A stretch of 64,000 nucleotides of DNA from Theodoxus fluviatilis (taxonomy: Eukaryota; Mollusca; Gastropoda; Cycloneritida; Neritidae), in NCBI GenBank assembly GCA_034096865.1, contig JAWQFJ010016506.1, positions 1 to 64,000 on the forward strand, in the 5' to 3' direction. Shown piece after piece: positions 1 through 9,114 of the stretch. Within the stretch, counting starts at the first letter, position 1. Each line of letters opens with the position of its first letter. The notes under the pieces are model-generated. The model had not been told where the DNA came from, searched no databases, and saw only the letters and a program-made list of their open reading frames with translations. The position numbers and the translations under genes are program-made.

Positions 1-324
1 CGTGTTATCGTTGGGAGTGATTGCTGGGAGAAGTAGTGGCATCATGGGTGTACATAGGGATAAGTCGAACCGTGATGACTCTGGCCTATGAAGAGAGGTA
101 AGAGTCTGTCCTGATTTGTTCTTGGAGCAGAGATGGATGAAGTCGTTATTGTGAGCAAGTGAGAGCTTGTGGAGCTGTTGGCGCCTTTGAAAGCGCACTC
201 GCCATCGCTGTACGCATGATGGAATAAAGATCTTCATGTAGAAAACCCCCGCAAGAAGTCCTGCTTCTACTTTCCTGGCGCGAGCTGGGACGGACCGAAA
301 GTTAGAGACCACCTTACCGTAACA
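1..324 (+). repeat. 5' LTR (3' part only)
   Basis: The segment matches 2323-2646 without indels. The true LTR start lies off the window; by comparison with the 3' copy the complete LTR is about 533 bp. Confidence 0.9.
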
Positions 325-365
325 TTGGTTCCCGAGACGGGGAATTCGAAAAAAAGTAGACAAGC

Positions 366-1745
366 ATGGACGCTGAGGGCGGGAAAAGAATCGCGAGGTC
401 GGACGCCGCACGCGAGGAGGCGAAACAACAACCGGCGGAGGACATGTTGGTGATGATAAAGCGTCTGCTCGAAGAACAGAAGGCAGAGCAGCAGAAGAAG
501 GAAGAAGAGAAGGAGCGGCAGAAAAAGGAGGAGAAAGAGCTGCGACGACAGAAGAAAGAGGAGGAGAAGGCAGAGCAGCAGAAGAAGGAAGAAGAGAAGG
601 AGCGGCAGAAAGAGGAGGAGAAAGAGCTGCGACGACAGAAGAAAGAGGAGGAGAAAGTGCAGCAGCAGAAGAAGGAGGAAGGATATCGCGAGAGGAAGGA
701 AGAAGAAGAGAAAGAATATCGCGAGAGGAAGGAAACAGAAAAGAAACAGAAAGAACTGCAGCGACGGGAGGAGACAGAACAAAGGCGACAGGAAATTGAG
801 GCGTTCAAGGAGCAGTTCCTTGCCCTCATAAGCAGCCCTGCCGAACTCCGCCAGGAGATTGGGACGGTGCAGACCGAGATGCGCGGGGAGATCGGCCGCC
901 TCGACTCGTCCCTGGAAGAAGCAGCGACAAGCGTCGAGGGACCGAAGGGAGACCGCGACTCCCGTGTCGATAAAGAGACTGCAAGCCTCCAGGACGCAGT
1001 GGCAAGAGAGGCGCCGAGACAGGCAACGGACTTGGCGTGGACAGGGCAGCTGGCGGAAACCCCCCGAGAAGTGCCCCAGTGTGTGGAGCCGCTCCAAGGT
1101 ATGCTGCAGGCGGTGCAAGTGTCCGCAAGGGCACACCTGCAGCGGAGCGTGGGCAAAAAGAGGTCTGGCTACGACCGCAAGGCCGATCACCAGACCTCTC
1201 CTGAGGGCACTACGCCGGGTTTCTTCAACCCACGGGCTGAGAGGAGAGACTCCACCAAGCTGACCCAGTCGCAGAAAGGACGGCAGAGGAACCATGCCCG
1301 ACTCCGGATGGTGGATCATGCCCGGCGCGGAAGGTACAAGGGAGAACCTCCACCCGACTGGTGGCGGTCTCCACGCCGAGAGCCTGTGCCCCCTGACATC
1401 GATGAGGAATGGGTGGACGAGAAGGGAGAAACCTGCCGCCGTCTCCCTGTTCTGCCGGAAGCCATGCAGGAGGAGGCGCTGAGACAGCTGCACGACGACC
1501 CTGCAGCTGGCCATCTTGGAAGGCAGAAGACCTACCGACGCGTCAGTGAGCGGTTCTTCTGGGTTGGTCGGCGTGCAAGTCCGTCCGCGACCTGTCGACG
1601 TTGTGCCATCTGCGCCTCCCGGGCGAGATACTTCACCAAGTCGGCTCAGTCACAGGCAGGACGACGACGGGGCCGTGCCCGACCACGGGTGGAGGACCGT
1701 GCCCGACGTGGGAGGTACAAGGGAGGACCTTCGCCCTACTGGTAG
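366..1745 (+). CDS. Chimeric gag-like coiled coil / integrase-fragment ORF of the LTR element (459 aa)
   Basis: The ORF opens 24 bp after the putative primer-binding site. Residues about 30-160 are a Glu/Lys/Arg/Gln-rich coiled coil with repeats such as KKEEEKERQK. Residues about 245-330 resemble the C-terminal part of a Gypsy integrase: AR-HLQRS, YDRKA, FFNPRAERR, then a basic RRGRYKGEPPPDWW tail. Only after that comes an integrase H2C2 zinc-binding domain, with His376, His383, Cys410 and Cys413 in the normal H-x6-H-x26-C-x2-C layout. The final 36 residues repeat the earlier tail (RRGRYKGGPSPYW). Integrase pieces are therefore out of their usual order and partly duplicated, and the catalytic DDE core is absent. 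It may encode a structural protein that uses partner enzymes in trans, or be a dead chimera kept open by chance. No function should be assumed. Confidence 0.6.
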   Translation: MDAEGGKRIARSDAAREEAKQQPAEDMLVMIKRLLEEQKAEQQKKEEEKERQKKEEKELRRQKKEEEKAEQQKKEEEKERQKEEEKELRRQKKEEEKVQQQKKEEGYRERKEEEEKEYRERKETEKKQKELQRREETEQRRQEIEAFKEQFLALISSPAELRQEIGTVQTEMRGEIGRLDSSLEEAATSVEGPKGDRDSRVDKETASLQDAVAREAPRQATDLAWTGQLAETPREVPQCVEPLQGMLQAVQVSARAHLQRSVGKKRSGYDRKADHQTSPEGTTPGFFNPRAERRDSTKLTQSQKGRQRNHARLRMVDHARRGRYKGEPPPDWWRSPRREPVPPDIDEEWVDEKGETCRRLPVLPEAMQEEALRQLHDDPAAGHLGRQKTYRRVSERFFWVGRRASPSATCRRCAICASRARYFTKSAQSQAGRRRGRARPRVEDRARRGRYKGGPSPYW

Positions 1746-2113
1746 GCGGACATCGATGAGGAGTGACTGGCGAGAGAGGGAGCCTTGGGTCGCCCTCGGA
1801 AGGTGAGAGCGACGAGGGAGCGACCCAGGTGCATGTGCGGACGTGTTGTGGTGTGGCGGGACTATGGCTCTGTGGTCAGGGGGGAGAAAGGGTTACCGCA
1901 GGGAAACCTAGATCCTTCTGTCAGTCCTGCCACCAGTTCGTCCCTCTCTCTCCACCACGTGGACCACCAAGGATGAGCACGACCAGATGAGTAATGGACT
2001 TCTTGTTCTTTTCTTTCAGGCATGTAACTTTTTCACATTCATTCCTGTTGTTGTATTGTAGTTGGAGGTGTGGGAAGACCGACGAGGACGTCTTGGTCTC
2101 GAAAGAAGGGAGC
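1746..2113 (+). other. Untranslated 3' internal region of the LTR element
   Basis: The first 40 bases repeat a segment near 1390 (ACATCGATGAGGA), extending the internal duplication. The rest shows no recognisable protein and ends in the polypurine tract next to the 3' LTR. Confidence 0.6.
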
Positions 2114-2646
2114 TGTGTTGCGGAAGAATGTGAAATGCCTGTGGATGCAAATGTAATGGGAAATGCCGCAGTTCGGGAACTTTCCCTGTCGCCTTGTACA
2201 GATCAGATTGGACTGAGACGGACGGTTTTTAGTGACGATGACGTAATAATAAAAAGTGACGTATGACTGCGACGACGACAGTTAGGAAAAATATGGCGTG
2301 CGAGAAAGACGTGGCGTTTCGGCGTGTTATCGCTGGGAGTGATTGCTGGGAGAAGTAGTGGCATCATGGGTGTACATAGGGATAAGTCGAACCGTGATGA
2401 CTCTGGCCTATGAAGAGAGGTAAGAGTCTGTCCTGATTTGTTCATGGAGCAGAAATGGATGAGGTCGTTGTTGTGAGCAAGTGAGAGCTTGTGGAGCTGT
2501 TGGCGCCTTTGAAAGCGCACTCGCCATCGCTGTACGCATGATGGAATAAAGATCTTCATGTAGAAAACCCCCGCAAGAAGTCCTGCTTCTACTTTCCTGG
2601 CGCGAGCTGGGACGGACCGAAAGTTAGAGACCACCTTACCGTAACA
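2114..2646 (+). repeat. 3' LTR
   Basis: 533 bp, TG...CA bounded. Its last 324 bp duplicate the window start. It contains GGAATAAAGATC, a plausible polyadenylation signal, near 2549. Confidence 0.88.
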
Positions 2647-3206
2647 TTTGTGTAAAGTTGCCTACAGTGTTTTTGATGGAGTTGTTTTGAGAGCTCATTC
2701 TCCAAGCTTCTATGCATGTTTATGAAATATGTTTCGTCTATCTCTGAAGCTTTCTGTGAGCAGCTATTTTCTAGCTCACTCTATCTCTGTCTCCCTCCCA
2801 GGAGTGGAGTTGGTGTTGACATCTGACTGTGTATGTCGTATCTGTCTGTCACTGTGTTTGTTGTCGGGTACCAGTGAAGTATTGATGAACCATCCCAGTA
2901 AACGGGGGCGCAGTGCACAGTGGTTTGACACCCTGACATGGGTGATCAGTTGCTGTATAAAACCCCACCTTCACCCTTTACTTTGAATACTATCTGGGGA
3001 TCGAATGTCATGATGACTCCTTAGTTATTGTACGCTGTGATTCTGTGTTAGTCATCAGGCTCCAGTGAAGGACTGATGAAGTAGCAATATGATGAGGGGA
3101 TGAAGTGTAACGCTATTTAAGACCCAAGTATGGGAGAAAAGGTGTTATATAAAACCACTGCTGTTACTTGCGCCTTTACCCCAAGCCTGGATGTCCACTG
3201 TTGCAG
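2647..3206 (+). other. INTS11 intron sequence, nothing further recognised
   Basis: Pyrimidine-rich single-copy-looking DNA between the LTR element and the first visible INTS11 exon. No exon with conserved INTS11 sequence was found here, so the upstream exons lie outside the window. Confidence 0.6.
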
Positions 3207-3317
3207 GGCTGCCTTGCCACATGCCTGCCAATGGCGAGACAGTCACCATGACAACCCAGATGTCAGTACCCATTGACACCACTGTCTCTCTGTTGAAACG
3301 TGACACAACGTCAGCAG
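3207..3317 (+). CDS. INTS11: INTS11 (Integrator complex subunit 11), coding exon, fifth from the 3' end
   Basis: INTS11 is the metallo-beta-lactamase/beta-CASP endonuclease of the nuclear Integrator complex, which cleaves snRNA 3' ends and prematurely terminated transcripts. This window holds only its C-terminal ~172 residues, the region that in the family dimerises with INTS9. The exon is bounded by GTTGCAG and GTACTT. It encodes PCHMPANGETVTM followed by VSLLKRD, matching the family's strongly conserved CYMPANGETVT...LLKRE stretch. It enters and leaves with one base of a split codon. Splice phases of all five exons agree (1-1, 1-0, 0-2, 2-0, 0-stop) and give one continuous reading frame. 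The catalytic N-terminal exons are upstream of the window, beyond the LTR insertion. Confidence 0.9.
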
Positions 3318-3321
3318 GTAC

Positions 3322-3362
<41 letters not shown>

Positions 3363-3440
3363 TATGTATGTGTGTGTGTATGTTTGGATGTCAGTGAGTG
3401 TGTGTATGTGTGAGTGTTTGCATGTGTGGATGTTAGTGAG

Positions 3441-3473
<33 letters not shown>

Positions 3474-3579
3474 GTTTGATTTTTATGCATGCATACATTT
3501 TCATGTTATGCACTAGTTTTCATCAGTATCTCTTGTTAGGATCCACTGTAACCATGGCTGCCATCTGTGTGTGTTTCAG
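3318..3579 (+). repeat. Short INTS11 intron with (GT)n tracts
   Basis: A 262-bp intron dominated by GT/TGTA repeats (about 3322-3474). Donor is GTACTT and acceptor is TGTTTCAG. Confidence 0.8.
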
Positions 3580-3647
3580 GTCTGGATGACTTGCCCAGCA
3601 CCTCCACCACCTCTGAGGTGCATGGAGTCCTGCTCATGACAGGCACT
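3580..3647 (+). CDS. INTS11: INTS11 coding exon, fourth from the 3' end
   Basis: A 68-bp exon between acceptor TTTCAG and consensus donor GTAAGT. It encodes a low-complexity Ser/Thr linker and then EVHGVLLMTGT, corresponding to the family's LHGTLIMKD beta-strand segment. It completes the split glycine codon of the previous exon and ends on a codon boundary. Confidence 0.87.
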
Positions 3648-3766
3648 GTAAGTCTCGGCCTGCCTCTCTCCTCTGCATGCAGCTTCTCCTCCATCTACCG
3701 CAGTCTGTGCTCCTCTACTTCAGTCCTCCTCACCCTGCTTCTGCTGCAGCTGCTCCTCCTGTCATT

Positions 3767-5697
3767 TCTCTTTCTGCTGCTGTCACTTCTCTCTCTGCTG
3801 TCACTTCTCTCTCTGCTGTCACTTCTCTCTCTGCTGTCACTTCTCTCTCTGCTGTCACTTCTCTCTCTGCTGCTGTCACTTCTCTCCCTGCTGCTGTCAC
3901 TCCTCTCTCTGCTGTCACTTCTCTCTCTGCTGTCACTTCTCTCTCTGCTGTCACTTCTCTCTCTGCTGTCACTTCTCTCTCTGCTGTCACTTCTCTCTCT
4001 GCTGTCATTCCTCTCTCTCTGCTCCTGTCACTTCTCTCTCTGCTGCTGTCACTTCTCTCCCTGCTGCTGTCACTTCTCTCTCTGCTGCTGTCACTTCTCT
4101 CTCTGCTGCTGTCACTTCTCTCTCTGCTGCTGTCACTTCTCTCTCTGCTGCTGTCACTTCTCTCTGCTGCTGTCACTTCTCTCTCTGCAGGTGTCACTTC
4201 TCTCTCTGCTGCTGTCACTTCTCTCTCTGCTGCTGTCTTTCTCTCTCTGCTGTCAATTCTCTCTCTGCTGCTGTCACTTCTCTCCCTGCTGCTGTCACTT
4301 CTCTCTCTCCTGCTGTCACTTCTCTCCCTGCTGCTGTCACTTCTCTCTCTGCTGTCACTTCTCTCTCTGCTGTCACTTCTCTCTCTCCAGCTGTCACTCC
4401 GCTCTCTGCTGTCGCTTCTCTCTCCTGCTGTCACTTCTCTCTCTGCTGCTGTCACTTCTCTCTCTGCTGCTGTCACTTCTCTCTCTGCTGCTGTCACTTC
4501 TCTCTCTGCTGCTGTCTTTCTCTCTCTGCTGCTGTCACTTCTCTCTGCTGCTGTCAATTCTCTCTCTGCTGCTGTCATTTCTCTCTCTGCTGCTGTCACT
4601 TCTCTCTCTGCTGCTGTCTTTCTCTCTCTGCTGTCAATTCTCTCTCTGCTGCTGTCACTTCTCTCTCTGCTGCTGTCACTTCTCTCTCTGCTGCTGTCAC
4701 TTCTCTCTCTGCTGTCACTTCTCTCTTTGCTGTCACTTCTCTCTCTGCTGCTGTCACTTCTCTCTCTGCTGCTGTCCCTTCTCTCTCTGCTGCTGTCACT
4801 TCTCTCTCTGCTGTCACTTCTCTCTCTGCTGCTGTCACTTCTCTCTCTGCTGCTGTCACTTCTCTCTCTGCTGTCACTTCTCTCTGCTGCTGTCACTTCT
4901 CTCTCTGCTGCTGTCACTTCTCTCTCTGCTGCTGTCACTTCTCTCTCTGCTGCTGTCACTTCTCTCTCTGCTGCTGTCACTTCTCTCTCTGCTGTCACTT
5001 CTCTCTCTGCTGCTGTCACTTCTCTCTCTGCTGCTGTCACTTCTCTCTCTGCTGCTGTCACTTCTCTCTCTGCTGCTGTCACTTCTCTCTCTGCTGCTGT
5101 CACTTCTCTCTCTGCTGCTGTCACTTCTCTCTCTGCTGCTGTCACTTCTCTCTGCTGCTGTCACTTCTCTCTCTGCTGCTGTCACTTCTCTCTCTGCTGC
5201 TGTCACTTCTCTCTCTGCTGCTGTCACTTCTCTCTCTGCTGCTGTCACTTCTCTCTCTGCTGCTGTCACTTCTCTCTCTGCTGCTGTCACTTCTCTCTCT
5301 GCTGCTGTCACTTCTCTCTGCTGCTGTCACTTCTCTCTCTGCTGCTGTCACTTCTCTCTCTGCTGCTGTCACTTCTCTCTCTGCTGCTGTCACTTCTCTC
5401 TCTGCTGCTGTCACTTCTCTCTCTGCTGTCACTTCTCTCTCTGCTGCTGTCACTTCTCTCTCTGCTGCTGTCACTTCTCTCTCTGCTGTCACTTCTCTCT
5501 CTGCTGCTGTCACTTCTCTCTCTGCTGTCACTTCTCTCTCTGCTGCTGTCACTTCTCTCTCTGCTGCTGTCACTTCTCTCTCTGCTGTCATTTCTCTCTC
5601 TGCTGTCACTTCTCTCTCTGCTGTCACTTCTCTCTCTGCTGTCATTTCTCTCTGCTGCTGTCACTTCTCTCTCTGCTGCTGTCACTTCTCTCTCTTT
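3767..5697 (+). repeat. 18/21-bp pyrimidine-rich minisatellite in INTS11 intron
   Basis: About 100 units of CTGTCACTTCTCTCT with one or two leading CTG triplets (18- or 21-bp period). Both periods are multiples of three, so several frames stay open for hundreds of codons. These ORFs are artefacts of the repeat. One strand is almost entirely pyrimidine plus CTG. The array begins about 120 bp after a splice donor, in the intron between the GTAAGT exon and the 6869 exon. Confidence 0.95.
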
Positions 5698-5799
5698 GCT
5701 GTTTCTCTTTCTGCATATTTACTCCTCGTTCTCCTCTTTTCTTCTTCTCCTTTTGCTTTGTATGTCTCATATTTTTGTTCTTAGAGTAAGAGTCTAAAA

Positions 5800-6230
5800 C
5801 ACGGTGAGGTTTTGATGGCCGCGTATAATACAAAACAAATACAAAACATTAGAAGGTAAAACAACGCAAATTTTCGGCTAAAAAGCCTTCATCAGGCGCA
5901 CAAATAAAACTTACTGGAGGGCGGACAAAAGTAGAATGAAAGCGAGTCTGTCAGTGGGTTCAGCATACATAAAAACAACTCACAGAGTAAAACGAGGGCT
6001 GGCGTGTGGCTCGTGTCATGAAAAGTGTTCAACTCACAGCTAAAATGAAAGGGACTCCAATCCCATTGTCACCAGGTGTAAAATAGCGTTAGTGTTTTAA
6101 AATATACATAAGTTTAATAAATAGATAACTTAAAAGGTAATACATACTTACGCATAATTACAAACATTAAAACCCATATACAGTCCATTTATTTACTCTA
6201 TAGTATATATGTCATGCACACGCGTGATGA
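5800..6230 (-). mobile_element. Penelope-like retroelement 3'-tail remnant
   Basis: On the - strand a CCTGATGAAGGC...GCCGAAAA motif is followed by an AT-rich stretch and GGCCATCAAAACCTCACCG. This arrangement resembles the non-coding ends of Penelope-like elements. No reverse transcriptase or GIY-YIG coding sequence is present, so only the tail survives. Boundaries are approximate. Family assignment rests on remembered terminal motifs and not on a protein match. Confidence 0.4.
5866..5905 (-). ncRNA. Hammerhead-ribozyme-like core
   Basis: Read on the - strand: CUGAUGA (5896-5890), a short helix AGGCU...AGCC with a small loop, then GAAA (5876-5873). This is the order CUGANGA - stem II - GAAA of a hammerhead ribozyme. 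Type I hammerheads with a very short stem III are known in Penelope-like elements. Stem III and the UH cleavage triplet were not demonstrated, so activity is unproven. Confidence 0.42.
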
Positions 6231-6257
6231 TTCACACATTCATGCACACGCGTGATG

Positions 6258-6305
<48 letters not shown>

Positions 6306-6338
6306 CCGATGCATGTAGGAACACGTACGCGCAAGACT

Positions 6339-6385
<47 letters not shown>

Positions 6386-6419
6386 AAACCGATGCATGCA
6401 TGAACACTCGCGCGCACAA

Positions 6420-6446
<27 letters not shown>
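6258..6446 (+). repeat. (AC)n microsatellite, three blocks
   Basis: Three AC tracts separated by near-identical AAAACCGATGCATG spacers. Intronic to INTS11. Confidence 0.95.
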
Positions 6447-6450
<4 letters not shown>

Positions 6451-6639
6451 GGGCAAATCAAGTCTCAATTTCCCCAGTCAGTTTCTTCTATGAATGAGGC
6501 AGGGAGACTGAGGGGGTCAATTCTTACCCCCAACTCACAGGGGTAGATTTAGGTGAATGAGAAAGGAAATTCACCAGATCAGGCTTGACTTTGCTACATT
6601 TATGTTTGTCTTAAGCTATGTGTTTTTTCTGATTTCAGT

Positions 6640-6712
6640 TTTCACTAATAAAATACCTTGCAAAGGATATTATAAAGTTGGACTATAGTCTATGATCTGT
6701 AGTCAATAGATG
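6640..6712 (+). mobile_element. Possible LINE 3' tail
   Basis: ATAAAGTTGGACTATAGTC followed by degenerate TATGATC/TGTAGTC repeats. It resembles the tail at 16430-16470 (AATAAAGTTGGCCTATGGTC). A second copy of the same tail supports a dispersed element. Confidence 0.35.
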
Positions 6713-6868
6713 AACAGATCAACATTATCATCATGGTCATCATCCATCATCCATCACCATCACCACCACCACCTTCATTTTTATCTTCATCATCTTTTAT
6801 CATATTTTATCATCTATCATCGACATACACCTCCTTGCACGAATATCTCACTCCATCTCACCTGACAG

Positions 6869-7011
6869 AAGCGACAGCTGCTGAAGCCAGCCTCTGCCTT
6901 TGGCGAAGTGGGTCTGGTGGAGCACCGTCTCCGCTTCTCCTGCACCATCAGCCTGGAGGAGGAGGGGCCTGCCTCACTGACTGCAGCCTGGATCTACCAG
7001 CTGATGAAGAG
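6869..7011 (+). CDS. INTS11: INTS11 coding exon, third from the 3' end
   Basis: A 143-bp exon with acceptor CACCTGACAG and donor GTGAGC. It encodes LKPASAFGEVGLVEHRLRFSC and later WIYQLMKR. This aligns with the family's KELGLAEHQLRFTC and following helix of the C-terminal INTS9-binding domain. It leaves two bases (AG) of a split Ser codon that the 8257 exon completes. The last 21 bases and the donor are copied many times downstream (see 6990-8230). Confidence 0.9.
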
Positions 7012-8230
7012 GTGAGCTGTCAGTGTGTGCATAGTCACTGTATCTGTCTGTAGGGATCTACCAGCTGATGAAGAGGTGAGCTGTCAGTGGGTGCATAGTT
7101 ACTGTATCTGTCTGTAGGGATCTATCAGCTGATGAAGAGGTGAGCTGTCAGTGTGTGCATATTTACTGTATGTCTGTAGGGATCTACCAGCTGATGAAGA
7201 GGTGAGCTGTCAGTGTGTGCATAGTCACTGTATGTCTGTAGGGATCTACCAGCTGATGAAGAGCTGAGCTGTCAGTGGGTGCATAGTCACTGCATCTGTC
7301 TGTAGGGATCTACCAGCTGATGAAGAGGTGAGCTGTCAGTGTGTGCATAGTCACTGTATGTCTGTAGGGATCTACCAGCTGATGAAGAGCTGAGCTGTCA
7401 GTGGGTGCATAGTCACTGTATCTGTCTGTAGGGATCTACCAGCTGATGAAGAGGTGAGCTGTCAGTGGGTTCATAGTCACTGTATCTGTCTGTAGGGATC
7501 TATCAGCTGATGAAGAGGTGAGCTGTCAGTGTGTGGATAGTCACTGTATCTGTCTGTAGGGATCTACCAGCTGATGAAGAGGTGAGCTGTCAGTGTGTGC
7601 ATAGTCACTGTATCTGTCTGTAGGGATCTACCAGCTGATGAAGAGGTGAGCTGTCAGTGTGCGCATAGTCACTGTATCTGTCTGTAGGGATCTTCCTGCT
7701 GATGAAGAGGTGAGCTGTCAGTGTGCGCATAGTCACTGCATCTGTCTGTAGGGATCTACCAGCTGATGAAGAGGTGAGCTGTCAGTGTGTGCATAGTCAC
7801 TGTATCTGTCTGTAGGGATCTATCAGCTGATGAAGAGGTGAGCTGTCAGTGTGCGCATAGTCACTGTATCTGTCTGTAGGGATCTATCAGCTGATGAAGA
7901 GGTGAGCTGTCATTTGTGTCAGTGTGTGCATAGTGACTATCTGTCTGTAAGGATCTACCAGCTGATGAAGAAGTGGGTTGTTAGAATGTGTTTAGATAGT
8001 ATCTGTCCATAGGGATCTTCAATCTGATGAGGAGCTGAGCTAAGCTGCTAACGTGTGGAGATGCTCTATCTACTCTTAGGGATCTTCAGTCCTATGAAGG
8101 GCTGGGCTGTTAACATGTGCATAGACTTTTTATCAGTCTGTAAGAATCTTCCAGCTGATGAAGAGGTAGGCTGTCAGCATGAAATAGACACTGTCTGTAG
8201 GGACCTGCCAGCTATTGATGAGGCTGGATA
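6990..8230 (+). repeat. ~64-bp tandem array containing copies of an exon end plus its 5' splice site
   Basis: The unit is an AG-ending CTGTCTGTAG, then GGATCTACCAGCTGATGAAG, AG|GTGAGCT and a TGCATAGTCACTG spacer. The first GATCTACCAG...GAAGAG is the genuine end of the INTS11 exon at 6991-7011. About 19 further copies follow at 62-64 bp spacing, the last four or five diverged. By eye 13 copies including the real one keep AGGTGAGC. Two copies (near 7262 and 7389) have GAGCTGAGC, which destroys the donor GT. The array fills most of the intron to the next exon at 8257. Confidence 0.95.
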
Positions 8231-8256
8231 CACATGCATATTCTGTGTCTTTGCAG

Positions 8257-8380
8257 CAAGCTGAAGCATCTTCCAGTACAGCTGTCCCCAGATGGCTCGG
8301 TGTCTGTGGGCGACGCTATCTACATCAAGGTGTCCGGAGATGAAGATACGAAGGATGTGCTGGTGTCCTGGCCCTACCAG
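8257..8380 (+). CDS. INTS11: INTS11 coding exon, second from the 3' end
   Basis: A 124-bp exon with acceptor TCTTTGCAG and donor GTCTGA. It encodes SKLKHLPVQLSPDGSVSVGD and then VLVSWPYQ, matching the family's VQHLPDGSVTVES...VLLVSWTYQ. It completes the Ser codon and ends in phase 0. Confidence 0.9.
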
Positions 8381-8397
8381 GTCTGATCTCAGTTAGG

Positions 8398-8570
8398 GAG
8401 GGAGAGGGGGGAGGGGAGGAGGAGAGAGAGGGGAAGAGAGAGAGAGAGGGGGGGGGGGGGGGGGTCGGGACAGAGAGGAGAGAGAGGGGGGGAGATGGGG
8501 GAAGGAGAGAGAGGGGTGGGGGGTGGGGTGGGGGAGATTGTAAGGGGCAAGGAGGGAGAGAGAGACGGAG
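8398..8570 (+). repeat. G/A-rich simple sequence in INTS11 intron
   Basis: Purine tract of GAGAGG/GGGG units on the + strand, just after a splice donor. Confidence 0.85.
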
Positions 8571-8884
8571 GGATTTTTGAGTGGCTCTTCCCCACAGACA
8601 ACAGTATATGTTTTACCTCTCCCATCTGAGTGCCAGTTCCCAGCACATAGCCAGTAAAACAGCACTGATATCAAAAAGCTCCTTTTCTGAGGCAGTTGCT
8701 GCCCGATGGAAGAGCCACACTGTAAAGATGATTGGGGGATGGGGAGTAGGAGGTGGGGGCCACTAGGGTGGAGGGAGAGAAAGGAAGTGAAAGACAGTAG
8801 GGTGGGAGTGGGGGTTTGTGAGTGAAATTCTGTGTACATCTGTTACATAGTAACATGATAACAAAGATTGGTATGCTCTTTGTG

Positions 8885-8990
8885 TACGTCTGTGTGTTTG
8901 TATGTGTGTGTGTGTCTGTGTGCATATGTGTGCATGTGCTAGCATACGTGTGTGCATATATATGTGTGTGTGTGCATGCATTCACATATG
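8885..8990 (+). repeat. Imperfect (TG)n tract
   Basis: Interrupted TGTG/TGCATA repeat about 50 bp upstream of the last INTS11 exon. Confidence 0.85.
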
Positions 8991-9042
8991 TTCTAATGAG
9001 ATAACCACTTATCCCTTCAACTTAAATTCTGTCATATTTCAG

Positions 9043-9114
9043 GAGGAGGAGCTTGGCAGTAATCTCCTGGAACTGCTAAGAAGTGGACAGACTTCAGAAG
9101 GTGGAGCCTCTTAG
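9043..9114 (+). CDS. INTS11: INTS11 terminal coding exon
   Basis: Acceptor CATATTTCAG, then EEELGSNLLELLRSGQTSEG and a TAG stop at 9112-9114. The family ends WTYQDEELGSFLTSLL plus a short variable tail, so the C-terminus is complete and of normal length. Confidence 0.92.
   Translation, partial: EEELGSNLLELLRSGQTSEGGAS

Larger units (their letters stand above)
1..2646 (+). mobile_element. Ty3/Gypsy-like LTR retrotransposon, compact and internally rearranged (5' LTR cut by window edge)
   Basis: Bases 1-324 and 2323-2646 are the same sequence in direct orientation at a constant offset of 2322. By eye they differ at about five positions (about 1.5%), so the insertion is fairly young. The 3' LTR runs 2114-2646, begins TGTGTTGCGG and ends CCGTAACA, a short inverted terminal pair. 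A primer-binding-site-like TGGTTCCCGAGACGGG starts at 326, just after the 5' LTR. A purine-rich tract (GAAAGAAGGGAG) precedes the 3' LTR. The internal region is only about 1.8 kb and has no protease or reverse transcriptase, so the element must be non-autonomous. It lies upstream of the first INTS11 exon seen here, presumably in an intron of that gene. Confidence 0.88.

Noticed and set aside
3567..5797. 700-residue Leu/Ser/Cys-rich open frames
   Set aside because: They arise because the minisatellite period is a multiple of three. The region is an INTS11 intron with valid flanking splice sites.
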